From assembly GCA_027604005.1 (NCBI GenBank), contig JADGJT010000035.1:3947-67946 (forward strand): a stretch of DNA of 64,000 nt. The letters are read 5' to 3'. This document shows, one piece after another, positions 9,889 through 21,938 of the stretch. This DNA is from Dinochytrium kinnereticum (taxonomy: Eukaryota; Chytridiomycota; Chytridiomycetes; Chytridiales; Chytridiaceae). Under the pieces are notes generated by a model. It saw only the letters and a program-made list of their open reading frames with translations. It did no database searches and was not told the origin of the DNA. The translations under genes and the position numbers were made by a program. Numbering within the stretch: position 1 is the stretch's first letter; every line of letters begins with the position of its first letter.

Positions 9889-11553
9889 ATGGATATCAAG
9901 GAAACGTCCGACGCAAAGGTCGTCGAAGACTCGGGTCAGCGAACGCTGAACCAGTATGTCATCAAAGAGACGTTGGGGAGGGGAGCCTACGGAACCGTTT
10001 ACAAGGGATATGACAGTGACAATGGCAATCTGGTCGCGATCAAGGGTTTGAAGCATTCCAGCCTCTCTTAGACACTAAATTGCAACAACAGAGATGGATG
10101 CAAAAAAGCTGAAACGAAGCAAGATGACAAAAAGTCCTGGAGGCATGGGGCTAAGAGGGAGATTCAGAGGAAGAGGCGGTGCGGTTGCTGGCCAGACGCA
10201 TGAAACTCCTTCGACACCTCCAGGATCTAACCCTGCCATTGACCTTGTTCGAACGGAGATTGCGATTATGAAGAAGCTTCGGCACGTTAATGTCGTGAAG
10301 CTTTACGAAGTGCTTCATGATCCTATCCAGGTGAATTTTTGGGTGTATGCTTAGCAGTAGTGTATTTATGTCGCTGAAGGATGCTCTTTTCATGGTCTAT
10401 GAATTGTGTGAAAGGGGAACTATTATGTCAATAAGCTTGGAGACTCCAAGTACGCCGTTATCAGAGGAGGCTTGCAGAAGCTATTTCCGTCAGATGATAT
10501 TGGGGATTGAATATTGTTTGTGATTTTGTTGTTATCTTCATAGCTCACTTATTCATCCAGTGCATGAACATGATATTGTTCACAGAGGTATGAGTAATTT
10601 TAGTTCTTTTTTTTGTTTGAATGAATATTTTATTGTCCTTCTGGAAATCTTTTCTTACTCCTTTTATAGATATTAAGGTATAGGGTTGACGGGAGATCCA
10701 CATTTTAACCTACTGCAGCCCGATAACCTACTTATATCGAAAGAAGGCATCTTAAAGATTGTCGATTTTGGTGTATCAGAAATGTTTTCCTCTGGCAACG
10801 ATAGTTCGAAGAACTCTGCTGGCTCCCCTGGTAAAGACCACTTCTTCTCCAGATTATTAATGTCTAACAAATCAAAACCCTCTTTCAGCATTTTTCGCAC
10901 CCGAGCTCTGCACTGGTATGATTTTTGAGACCACACCAAAAGCTAACTCTTGCTTGCTAAGCGAATCACGGTTCCGTTTCTGCAAAAGCTGCAGATATTT
11001 GGGCTATGGGTGTCACTCTCTTCTGCCTCTTATACGGAACTCTCCCATTTTCTGGAGCGTCCATCATTGATCTTTATGAAGCCATAAAAGAGGCAAAGTA
11101 TGCCTTGCCTATCTTAATTTCTTTTCATTGTTTAACATCTATAGATTGATTATCCCTTCGGAGATATCACCGGCGATAACAAATCTGCTGAAGCAACTGT
11201 AAGATTCAACTTCTCAAATTATCTAACTTTTTACCAGCTTTGAGAAGGACCCTGCGGAGCGTATTACAATGGACGGTCTTCGGGTATACACAATTTAACA
11301 TATCATTCATATGAAAAAGAGAACGTAACCAATTCTTTATTAGACGAACGAATGGGTGACAAAAAACGGCAACGACCCTCTCCCTTCCAAGGAAGAGAAT
11401 ACTGCAGGAAAAGTGACGCAAGTGACGGAGGAGGATCTGGAAAACGCCGTCAAGAACGTCAATTCCATATGGACCGTCGTAAAAGCTGTCAGAAAATTTA
11501 GGGCCAACCTGACACCCACAGGCTCAAAGACAGATTTGACGAATTTGGAATGA
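9889..11553 (+). CDS. CaMKK/Snf1-activating-type protein kinase
   Basis: Ser/Thr kinase of the Ca2+/calmodulin-dependent kinase kinase family. Fungal relatives (Sak1/Tos3/Elm1 type) phosphorylate the activation loop of Snf1/AMPK. Eleven exons sum to 1,152 nt, or 383 residues. Motifs in order: glycine loop LGRGAYGTVYKG, VAIK lysine, a basic Arg/Pro insert after KEMDAKKLKRS typical of CaMKKs, IAIMKKLRHVNVVKLYEVL, catalytic HRDIKPDNLL, DFGVSEMF and APEL. The DIK triplet is encoded by an 8-nt microexon (10670-10677). After the kinase domain, VTEEDLENAVKNVNSI matches the segment after the catalytic domain in fungal CaMKKs. The ATG at 9889 is the first in frame; a GTG at 9799 was not accepted. An upstream exon is possible. 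No long regulatory tail is seen. Confidence 0.92.
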
Positions 11554-11879
11554 GACGACTAATTGGACCGCATTAAGAGGCGTTCTTTTTTTCATTGGCT
11601 TTATGTCATTTTATTGTTATGTTTTTGTTTGTGGGATCTTTTTTTTTTCCCTTTCTGCGCGGCTGTTACGTCGAGGCTTCCTTATTTCTTCCCTTTTTTG
11701 AGCCTTTTGATTTAAATGTTTCGTGAAGAATCCTTTAAACGTTACCTAAAACTGTAATTATTATATAAATTTTGAAATTGTTAAGCCTTTCAGCTAGAAA
11801 ATGATAAAAATTGTGGTGTATTAAAACGGCGTTACGTGTCAAAGAGGTCATTTTTAAGGACATGATAAGCAATGAAGAT
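11554..11879. other. Convergent intergenic region
   Basis: About 326 bp, T-rich and then AT-rich, between the ends of the kinase (+) and RasGEF (-) genes. No gene seen; likely both 3' untranslated regions. Confidence 0.5.
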
Positions 11880-14800
11880 TTATCCTCGTGCTTCGCATGC
11901 TAACGACTGTGTGTACGCTTGATCATCGTCCAAGATCGGGTAATTTCGAATGTACTCTTGAATCTCGGACACAGGCTCCAAAGAATATCTAGCCTGCTGG
12001 TAATTCTACGATAGAAAGGGGAAAGGTCGTTATGAACAGGTAAGATGAGTTGAGAAATACCTGAATCTCTAGAATATAGCTCGCGACTTTCTGGAACTTG
12101 TGGAAGTTAACCAGCCCGTTCTCAAGAATATCTTTACTACAAGTATCAAGAAACACCTTTAAGAAACAGGAAACAGAAAAAGAAAATAAATCATTAGAAA
12201 AAACAACCCCATAAGTAAACAATCTCTCACCAAATCTCCCTGATAAACGCCGGGAAAGGGAATGAGTGGTGGCTCTGCCGCGTGGACTTTTGCGCGAAGA
12301 GCTTTGTAGTTCAGCTCGCTTGATATTAGTTTCAAAAGATCTTCGTAGATTCGGAGGTATTTGTTGGCAACGAGCTGAAATAGACGTTGAGAGACTGGCA
12401 TGAAAACTACAAGTACCTCTTTCGTCTTTTTAAGACGGTACACGGAGGAAGACTGAAGGGCAGCAAGGACTTCTTTCACCCCATTGAAATTATTTAGCTT
12501 GTCGAGATGCTTTTCGTTGAAAACCAAAAAAAACCCACCACGGGTTATGATTTAGTCAAGATACAGAGAAGGATACTAATCTAAGAATTTCGATTCTATT
12601 TCTTGTTACCTGAGCGACTTGGATGAACTTTTCAAACATCTGCGCACGCATTCTCATCGAGTCACGAACCGATACAATCTCGGATACGATCCAGTGAATG
12701 GCGTGGTTGGACCATTGTATCATCCGGGTGATGTTCGGTGCGCGAATCTCTTTGTCTTCTTTCATCCAAGCCAGATCCAAAAATTCCCGCACCTATCAGT
12801 ATAAAGACAAGGGGCAGAAGATAAGGGGAACCGGCAAAAAGCTCAAGTTAGAAGGTGCACCATAAACCGTAAAAGAGCCAAAAATTCATAAGAGTCACAA
12901 AAAAACCCGGTGACGGAGAAAAGGAAAGAAAAAAAAAACCCCGAAAATGTCATTATTCAAACCTGAATACTCAAAAACAGCTCACTCTCAATAAGAGTTA
13001 TCTGTCTTGCAATCTCCAATGGCTCCAAATCCCCCAACCTGAACCTAAACTCCTCCTCATAATTCAAATGAGCCACCCCACTGGGAGACCCAGCAGGACT
13101 ACCACCAGCCAACCCGACCCCTAAAGCTCCACTGCTCATTTTTTTCGCAAAGGGAACCCACCCTTTTTGATCTGAGGATGAGGAGGGGTTAAGTTTGATT
13201 TGATCAGTCGAGAGGCGTTTTGCTAGGGATTTTGGGAGGATTGGTCGTGGTGGGGAGGGATGGGGTTTTTCGGAGTGGAGGGAAATCTGGTTTGTGAGCT
13301 AGATAAGAAGGGAGTTAGAAGTATTGGTTAGAGAAAGAAGAATAAGATGACGGGATGAAATAAAGCATTGCGGTTGGAAATTGACACTCAAAAACACATA
13401 CTTTTCTTGTAACGACTGTCTGTAAAATACTTATAAGCTTCTCATCCTGAAGCTTATCAATAAAATTCGTCAGTTCCTTTAGCAAGGAAGGATCCTCCTG
13501 AAAATCGACCCAGTAATTCTCTAGCCAGAATTTCATGGTATTGACGATCCTAAAAAAACGAGCTTGTTATTAATACCGCAGCATAAAAGGAAAGTAAAAG
13601 ATACTAACAACTCCGAACTAACAAAAGCTCACCGAAGTAAAATGGGTGGCTGCAACCCTATCTCACCCGCAACAGTTTCAGCCTTTGTATTCTCCTTGAA
13701 GATTCGAACAATGCTGTCCATAAGTTGTCGGCTCGACATGTAAACCTTGTAGGTCAACATAAACACCTGAAGGAACTGATTGTCTTTGATTTCCGCAAAA
13801 AAATAGAAATTAATCTCACGAACTCCTTTACTGATGATAAGATTCGCGATAAAAAACTCTAAAAAGAATTGTACTCACCAAATTGAGTAGGGTCGACTAA
13901 TCGCTCCACAAGTTTTTCTGGAGTCGCTCCTTTGATACGCTTGCTACCTCCCTCGCCTTTGATAAAAATAATCGAGCCGAGGGATTCGTCTTTTTCGTCC
14001 TGCTCTCTCCGTGCACCTTGAAGCTGGTTGATCATCTGCAAAGGAAAAAAAATAAAAACAGCAAAAATCAAGAAAAGAATATATTAATCAGCAGTATCAA
14101 ACTAATAGCAAGATAAAGCAACAGAGAAACAAACACGTCGGGTAAACCCGATCAAAATATAAGCCGAGTAAAACCAAACAATAACACTCGCAACACTTGC
14201 CTCCTCTTGTAAAGTCTTTCGAAGTTTATTAACATCGGCTCGAATCTCGGCGTTCTCTCGTTCTGTCATATTCTTCAGCTTTTCGGAAAGCTAAATAAAA
14301 CAAAAACAAAACAGCATGAGAACTTTTTAAGGCACATAAGAATAGATATATAAATGACGATAACGAAACTTTTTAATGTATTAAAAGACATGAAATGGAG
14401 GATTAATCACCAACCTTTAACCGCTCCTCCAAGCTCTTCTTCTCGGCTTGTGCTTCTGAAAGGTCTTTTTTGAGTGCCTGGAGTTGAGAGTATACTGACT
14501 GCATCTAATCAAGAAAATAGGCTTTAGACAGAATAGCACAAAAATTTAACGAACCTCTTGAGAGGCCCCCGGAATACCCCTCCCTTTCCAAGCAGCAATT
14601 TCAGCCCTCAACCTCGATAGCTCCGCAAACTCCTCCGAATGAGCCTTTTGATAAGCCTGCCATTTCAAGAATTATGAAGTATGAATTGAGCCTGCACTTC
14701 CTTTCCAATACAGAATCACGGTAAAAAGAGACAAATTCATTACAAGAAATGCCTTTTCTGTCTCCTCATTCCTCCGGAAAATGGCCTGTAGCTGCTCAGT

Positions 14801-16487
14801 GTGCTGTTTTGTGAGATCGGCCAGGTTTTTGCGGTAGTATTCTTCTTGCTGCACTGCGCCCATTTCCAGCATGTTGAGGCGGATCTGTATGTTATTTGTT
14901 CGGAATTGATATCTTTTTAGTTTTTGTTGCAGAAAAAAGTGTCCAAGAGGAGGAAAGAGAAATGGCAACTACAGAACTGACTTTTAGATAGGCAATGGTG
15001 GCTGATTGACGTTCATTCTCATCTTGCCAGTATTGCAGTTGATCGATAAAACGCATACTTGTGTCTTTGTCAGTGATGCCGGCTGCTTGCTATAGCATTG
15101 CAATTGAAGTTAATATCTTGGTTTTGCAATATTCTGAATATCCAACCTCCATCAATCGGTTTTTGCAGAGAGCAATATGCTTCTCCTCGATAAGCTGGAG
15201 GATTGTTTCCTGCAACAATTACAAAATCACAAAACAAATGCCTATCATTAACTAACGACTTTAACCGGGAGAAAAGAACAATACCCTGCATCGATCTTGA
15301 AATTTATCTTGGGCTTCAATAAGCTCGAAACACATGGCTCGGAGTGTCGGTATGTCATTCGGAAGTTCATTTTGCCATTTGGGATCGGCTTTGTTGTTGA
15401 TGGTGCTCTAGGAGTAACTAAGCGAGAGAAGGGAGTACTACAAATATGCAAAATAAAAAAACAACAACAAACTTACAGTATTGTACGTAGGACCGCCGTT
15501 ACCCGCTGAAGGACCTTTTTTCTGGCATAAGTGATTGTTCTGGTAACTTGTTGAGCATAAATAGAGCCTCACCCGAAAGCATCTGCTGGACTTGAGCGGT
15601 TGAAGCCACATCGATAGGTCTAGCCATAATTTCGCCTTAGCATACAATCTTGAGATCACAACAAACAAGAACGACATCCTCGAAAGCCAGAAAAAAAAAA
15701 AACGCCCCGTGGGAAAGTGAATAATAAAGGACACGTTAGCCCCACCCCCACCTTAACCCCGATCGATTCCGAAGAGCTGGTTTCCCACCTGCTGCCAGTA
15801 GGGTATAACAGGCCATCGCGTCTCCTTTTTCGGCGGCAATGTGGAGAGCTGTGTTTCCGGCATCGTCTTGGGCGTTCAGGTTCAGGTTGGGCTGTTTTGT
15901 TGGTGATTGAGTAGAATCGTTTTGTGGGTTAAAAGTGAAGATCAATATGCTTATCAAAGAAAATGGGAAGAGGGCTCAGAATAGGATGAATAATAATGAG
16001 GACTAGAGTTTTCACGTTGGCGTAATGTGTCAGCCAGATCTTTGCACTGGCTGTGCAAAGTAATCGTTTTTACAATGATCCACCTAAATCCATATCCTCT
16101 CAGCCCTCGAATCATTCATAACAGCGATCAAAGAGAATTGGTGTGTTCTCCTTGGATACACACGTGAAAAAACCAGGAAGGACCATCCTTCCCAAAAGGT
16201 TTACAACCACTTTACAGCAACGCTTCAACCAATTCCCTTGATCATAAACAGCCCTCGTAAAAAGAGATGGGTAGAGAAAATGGGAGGGCAATTCTCTTAG
16301 GCACCAAGAAAAGAAACTCCCAACCAACCTCCAACGTTAATATCTCAAGACAATCCAGACTTCCATTCTGAGCCGCCAGATGAAGCACGCTCTTCCCATC
16401 CTTTGAAAGTTCATTGACGTCTCTTTTCCTCAAAAGCGCGTGAAGAGCCTCAGGATCATTGTTCCTGACGGCCTGCGTCAGATCCAT
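11880..16487 (-). CDS. Ankyrin-repeat, coiled-coil Ras guanine nucleotide exchange factor
   Basis: Activator of a Ras-family GTPase. Read from 16487 down, the protein starts MDLTQAVRNNDPEALHALL and has about three ankyrin repeats (SVLHLAAQNGSLDCLEIL; NTALHIAAEKGDAMACYTLL). A helical coiled-coil region follows from about 15.4 to 14.0 kb. Next are a RasGEF N-terminal module (about 13.9-13.4 kb, with FLQVFMLTYKVYMSSRQLMD and KFWLENYWVDF) and a catalytic CDC25 domain (about 13.1-11.9 kb) with LEPLEIARQITLIESELF, REFLDLAWMKEDKEIRAPNI, AEPPLIPFPGVY and GLVNFHKFQKVASYILEIQ. Phases agree across the junctions I checked from the start to about 15.0 kb; the 15.0-13.1 kb exons were joined by resemblance. 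Size is roughly 1,100 residues by estimate. The ankyrin N-terminus is unusual for a fungal RasGEF. Confidence 0.88.
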
Positions 16488-17314
16488 GTGGTCCTCCCCT
16501 TGGGTTGCGGTTTAAACAGTTTTGGAGAGCCCCTCCACGATGAGTCACTTATCAGGGAATTTGCTTGAAACGGTGGTTGTGATCGTTGCTGACCGCTCCT
16601 ACGTTCTCCTTGCGATCACTGTAGATGATGCATGCAGGTGTAGTGGTTGAAATGGGGAAGAGTACCTAGTGATCTCCGACAGATTTTGTATTTTTTGGAT
16701 CCTGGCACTTAGTACTGTTGAATTGAGTTATGGGTTATGTTGATTACGGCACAAGACTTGTATGAGGCGATGCAAAGGGGAAAAGGTGACAAAAAGGGGC
16801 AGCTCATGTGCAGAAACCGCTGATATAATTCTTATGTCAATGTAATTAAACGAGGATACATCAACTTGGCGCCCTAAGCACTTGGAGTGGCAGACATGCT
16901 GATCGCCAAGCTGTCGAATAAATGTGAATAGCAAGAACCAACAGTTGAGGTGATTACTACATGCAATGGGAAAACAGAGGACTGGATGATAAAAGATCTT
17001 TCCAGTTCAAATACCAGAACGAATCTCCCCCCAAATGCACCACCGCATCTCCGTCCACAAGACCAGAAGCTGAGATGTAAGTGAATCTCATTGCCGAAAG
17101 ATACAATAACCAGATGCATCCACAAAAGAATCCACCAAAAGAATATCTTCAGTGCAGGCGAATGTTTTGCTTGTGTATGTTTGTGTTTGTGTGTATATGT
17201 GTACTGGGTGTCTTCGGACGTCATGAAAGGGAAAGCCGTTCAATACATCCATCGGCGAGCAGAATCCACAGTCGTTTTCAGGGGCGTTCGACTTCACCCC
17301 CATGGCTGTTTATC
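16488..17314. other. Intergenic region
   Basis: About 830 bp between two minus-strand genes. Several overlapping open frames exist on both strands at 16.9-17.3 kb, but none has a recognisable domain or clear splice pattern. It should contain the RasGEF promoter. Confidence 0.4.
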
Positions 17315-17760
17315 TCATCTTCTGTTGCCACGTCCAAATGCGTTGTTGAATCCGTCCTTCAACTCTTTGAAGAAATGTTGTATGAACTGTGGTTGGAAGG
17401 AAAGGGTCGGTCAGAGGAGGACAATCGATGATGTTGTCATGCGATCTTTAGAGAAAGGAGAACGTACGGTATCCGGCTTTTCATCCTGCTCATGAGCCAT
17501 GCCAGTATAGGAGTTCTCAAGATGCTGGGTGGCTGGGTAGTGTGGCAAAGGATAGCAAGGCATGAGGTTTTTGCGTTGTGTGCAGACTGCGATCGAAGAG
17601 GGCAGGGTCTTGAGCGGAAAGAACACTTACGCTGGCCGGTGAGCTTCTGGACGTTGATGTGTGTTCTGAGGGCGATGCGACGGAAGATTGAGTTGTTGAC
17701 GAGGAACTCGACAATGTGCTCGTGCGAGACGGAGGACAGCAGACGCTTCCAAGGCAGCAT
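17315..17760 (-). CDS. Small uncharacterised protein, 88 residues
   Basis: Not assigned to a named family. Three exons (17760-17631, 17532-17468, 17386-17315) sum to 267 nt, or 88 residues, with standard GT-AG borders. The N-terminus reads MLPWKRLLSSVSHEHIVEFL, followed by VNNSIFRRIALRTHINVQKL, so the first half is amphipathic and basic. The middle is polar (AHEQDEKPDT), and the end is FIQHFFKELKDGFNNAFGRG. The basic, helical N-terminus could suit a small mitochondrial protein, but that is inference. The frame and introns look real and I rate it a true gene. Confidence 0.65.
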
Positions 17761-18489
17761 TTTCTTTTTTTTTATTTTATTTTAAAAAAATATCTATTAA
17801 TTGTTGTATGTAGTGAATATGTACTAATAGTATGTAATAATAAATAATAATAATAATGAATAAAATAAAATAATCTCATTGGCAGCTGCAGAGAAATGAT
17901 CCCATTGAGCAGCGGTCACATGAGCGCACGTGGCGTTGCAAGCGGAGTTTGACGCACAGCACCAGCAGCAGCACCAGCAGCAGCAAGGAAGAGAAAAGAA
18001 CGAAAAGGAAGGGCGTGGAAAGAGCCATTCGTGCCACACAGCATGTCAGATGCTTTGGGGGTGCTGTGCGCATGTCAGGCAGCAATGGCAGCTGTGGCAG
18101 CAATGGCAGGATGGCAGGGAGCCTGCTTCTCTGTTTTTCCTTTCGCTTCTCTCCCCTTCGCTGCTTTGCTGGCCCATCGGGAAATAAATTCAACCCGCCG
18201 TTTCGCTCCCTTTCCCTTTTTTTTTTCTTTCCTCAGAGCCAACGCATTCTTTCCCACACCTATTCCCCTTCCTCTCACCACAAGGTACGTCCGTGCTGCT
18301 GCCTGCCCTCAACCAACGCATGCACATGCATCCCTTCCCGCGCTTGCTGCACTGCGGGATACCGTTCCGGCCTCTTTCTGCACTGCATGCCATGCATCGC
18401 TTGACCCCTTATCCTCTGCTCCCGTCCGCAATGCGCATGAGATACGTCAGCCAGTCCAACTGACCCGTTCTTTTCTCACAGCCATAACA
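17761..18489. promoter_or_regulatory. Upstream region of HSP90
   Basis: About 730 bp between a minus-strand gene start and the HSP90 ATG. It holds an AT-rich ATAATA stretch (about 17.83-17.87 kb), a CAG-type repeat and long pyrimidine tracts before the ATG, typical of strongly expressed fungal genes. I did not find an unambiguous array of alternating GAA/TTC heat-shock elements by eye. Confidence 0.4.
17957..17987 (+). repeat. CAG/CAC trinucleotide repeat
   Basis: Imperfect CAG/CAC repeat of about ten units in the HSP90 upstream region, outside any supported coding exon. Confidence 0.6.
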
Positions 18490-21094
18490 ATGTCTGACGG
18501 CGCAGAGACTTTTGCCTTCCAGGCTGAGATTTCTCAGCTGATGTCGCTCATCATCAACACCTTCTACTCGTGAGTATCCCTTTCCCCATGCGCATTCCTT
18601 TCTCCACATTTCGTTCCCTATCCCCGAGACAGTAGGCATCACGTTAACGTTCCATACCAGTAACAAGGAGATTTTCCTTCGTGAGTTAGTGTCCAACGCC
18701 TCCGATGCTCTCGACAAGATCCGCTACGAGTCGCTCACTGACCCCGCGAAGCTTGATTCTGAGAAGGAGCTGTTCATCCGTATCACCCCTGACACGGAGA
18801 ACAAGGTTCTTGAGATTCGTGACTCTGGTGAGTTTGTGCATGCACTTGAACCAAGAATGAACAACCTAACCTGCCCTTCTCGTCAGGTATCGGTATGACC
18901 AAGACCGACCTCGTCAACAACCTCGGTACCATTGCCAAGTCTGGAACGAAGGCCTTCATGGAGGCCCTCAACACTGGCGCCGACATTTCCATGATTGGAC
19001 AGTTTGGTGTCGGTTTCTACTCTGCCTACCTTGTTGCGGACAAGGTCCAGGTCATCACCAAGCACAATGATGACGAGCAGTACATCTGGGAGTCTGCCGC
19101 TGGCGGTTCCTTCACCATCAGTAAGTGAACCGCATCGTTTTATGAATTCTTTTTTAAGGATGCTAACTTGTACTTGAATGATAACAGCTTTGGACACCAC
19201 CAACGAGCCCATTGGCCGTGGTACCGTCATCCGTCTGTTCATGAAGGAGGACCAGACCGAGTACCTTGAGGAGAAGAAGATCAAGGAGATTATTAAGAAG
19301 CACTCTGAGTTCATCGGCTACCCCATCCAGCTCATGGTCACCAAGGAGACGTCTAAGGAGGTTGACGATGAGGAGGCCGAGGAGAAGGCTGAGGACGAGG
19401 AGGACAAGCCTAAGATTGAGGAGGTTGAGGATGAGGAGGAGAAGCCCAAGAAGAAGAAGACCGTCACTGAGACCACCAAGGAGTTGGAGGAGCTTAACAA
19501 GGTGCGTTTACCTTTGGTTTTTGTTCAAACCCGTCTGCTCGATTTGTCACTTTGATCTGCTGAATGATGTCTGATCTTGCTTTCCGCGTTGTTTCCAGAC
19601 TAAGCCCCTCTGGACCCGCAACCCCGAGGACATTACCAACGAGGAGTATGGTGCCTTCTACAAGGCCCTTACCAACGACTGGGAGGAGCACCTCTCCGTC
19701 AAGCACTTTTCCGTTGAGGGTCAGCTCGAGTTCCGCGCCATTCTTTTCATCCCCCGCCGCGCTCCCTTTGACATGTTTGAGACCAAGAAGAAGCGCAACA
19801 ACATCAAGCTCTACGTCCGCCGCGTCTTCATCATGGACGATTGCGATGAGCTCATCCCCGAGTGGCTCAACTTCGTCAAGGGTATCGTCGACTCTGAGGA
19901 CCTTCCCCTCAACATCTCTCGTGAGATGCTCCAGCAGAACAAGATCCTCAAGGTCATTCGCAAGAACCTTGTCAAGAAGTGCCTTGAGATGTTTGCCGAG
20001 ATTGCTGAGGACAAGGACAACTTCTCGAAGTTCTACGAGGCGTTCTCCAAGAACTTGAAGCTCGGTATCCACGAGGACACCACCAACCGCACCAAGATTG
20101 CCGATCTCCTCAGGTACCACTCGACCAAGTCGGGTGAGGACCTCACCTCTCTGAAGGACTATGTTACCCGCATGCCCGAGAAGCAGAAGAACATCTACTA
20201 CATTACCGGCGAGTCCCGCGCCGCCGTCGAGAACTCCCCCTTCCTCGAGGTCCTTAAGAAGAAGGGCTTCGAGGTTCTCTTCATGGTTGACCCCATTGAT
20301 GGTGAGTTTGTGTTTCTTAAACAGTCCCAAACCTTCTTTTTTCCTTTTTTTTCTTTGAACGTTTTACCTTTCTCTTTTTAACACATCATACTGTTCATTA
20401 GAGTACGCCGTCCAGCAGCTCAAGGAGTACGACGGAAAGAAGCTCATGTCGGCGACCAAGGAGGGTCTGGAGCTTGAGGAGGATGAGGAGGAGAAGAAGG
20501 CCATTGAGGAGCAGAAGGCTGCCTTTGAGGACCTCACCAAGCAGATTAAGGAGATTCTCGGTGACAAGATTGAGAAGGTGGTTATCTCCAACCGCATCCT
20601 CAACTCTCCCTGCGTTCTCGTTACCGGGCAGTATGGCTGGTCCGCCAACATGGAAAGGATCATGAAGGCACAGGCCCTCCGCGACTCTTCCATGTCCTCC
20701 TACATGGCGTCAAAGAAAACCCTTGAAATCAACCCCACCCACTCGATCGTTCGCGCTCTTAAGGAGAAAGTGGCGTCCGACAAGAACGACAAGACCGTTA
20801 AGGGTGTGTAATTTATTTTGTTTTGCGGATTTTTGTCTCTCCTGTCTTTTTAATCTCCTCTTTTGCTGACCCTATATCTACCTTTTTACAGACCTCACCT
20901 TCCTCCTCTTTGAGACCGCCCTCCTCTCCTCTGGATTCTCGCTCGAGGACCCCTCTGGCTTCGCCTCCCGTATTCACCGCATGATCAAGCTTGGTCTTTC
21001 CATTGACGAGGAGGAGACGGTTGTTGAGGCGGTTGACGACGATGTGCCTCCCCTCGAGGATGTCGCCGCCACCAGCATGGAGGACGTGGATTAG
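18490..21094 (+). CDS. HSP90: Cytosolic heat shock protein HSP90
   Basis: ATP-dependent chaperone for kinases and other clients. Seven exons (18490-18569, 18661-18827, 18887-19120, 19188-19501, 19599-20301, 20402-20803, 20892-21094) sum to 2,103 nt, or 700 residues, the expected length. The N-terminal GHKL ATPase carries [29 protein letters not shown] and [16 protein letters not shown]. An acidic/lysine-rich linker follows at about residues 225-265, then the middle domain ([37 protein letters not shown]) and C-terminal dimerisation domain. The protein ends MEDVD rather than the usual MEEVD. Codons ending in C or G are strongly preferred compared with neighbouring genes, as expected for very high expression. 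Confidence 0.98.
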
Positions 21095-21938
21095 ATGAAG
21101 AATCCAAAATGCAATCTTAGTGTGGGTTTTGCATGTTGTTTGGTTGGGGTTGTTTTTTCTTTGTGTTAAAACTGTTAGAGTGAGTTTGTTTGATGCGTGT
21201 GTGTGCTGCTGGCAGATGCTTGTTGTTTGTTTGTTGTATTTACATGATTGGATTGGTGGCGCGCCCTCATTTTGTCTTCTCCTCTTTTTCTTATTCACTG
21301 TGAAAATGAATAAAATGATTCACTGCAAATTCAAATGATTTTGATCTTTTGGTAGAAGAAAGATTCTGTGGTTGACTTCACTGTCTGATAATAATCATGG
21401 CCGACCCATACACATTGATTGATTCTTCCTTTGTTTGCTGCCCAGTGGTGATTGGCTGTGGAGAAAAGTGTTGAGCAACAACTTGTGTAACACCAGAAGC
21501 AATTAATAAATATATTATTACTATTATTATTATTGTCCGATGGGATTCTCGGACATCCTGGTTTTGCAAATGAGCCTTCACAAGTAGCCACTTTGCTTCA
21601 ATTCCGCATTCTGCCGTCGAGACCTCGCACTCATTCACTGTGCGCTGCTTTGAACCAACCCACCGCCCCCTTCTTATTGCTTCATTCCCCGTCTCTGAAC
21701 GCAACAAATCCAGTACAATGGTAATGTTAATCCCGATGGGAGGCTTTAGCTTCTCTGAGGCTATACTGCTGGCATGGCATGGCTTCACGTAGCGGTAGCG
21801 ATCCGTCAAAGGGTTTCTCTCTAAGTCTTGAGGGTAAGGCATGCGTGGGGAAATATAAAAGTTTAACCAACAGACAATCGTTTTTTTGAGAGTTCAATTT
21901 CAACACACTTTCTCACTCTGCTTGACGCCTGCTCAGAG
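21095..21938. other. Intergenic region between HSP90 and rhodanese genes
   Basis: About 840 bp on the same strand as both flanking genes. It contains the HSP90 3' region and the rhodanese promoter. Open frames on either strand show no recognisable protein. Confidence 0.5.

Noticed and set aside
19494..20330. 278-codon minus-strand frame opposite HSP90
   Set aside because: Biased third positions in HSP90 keep the antisense frame open. It has no recognisable domain and no splice logic.
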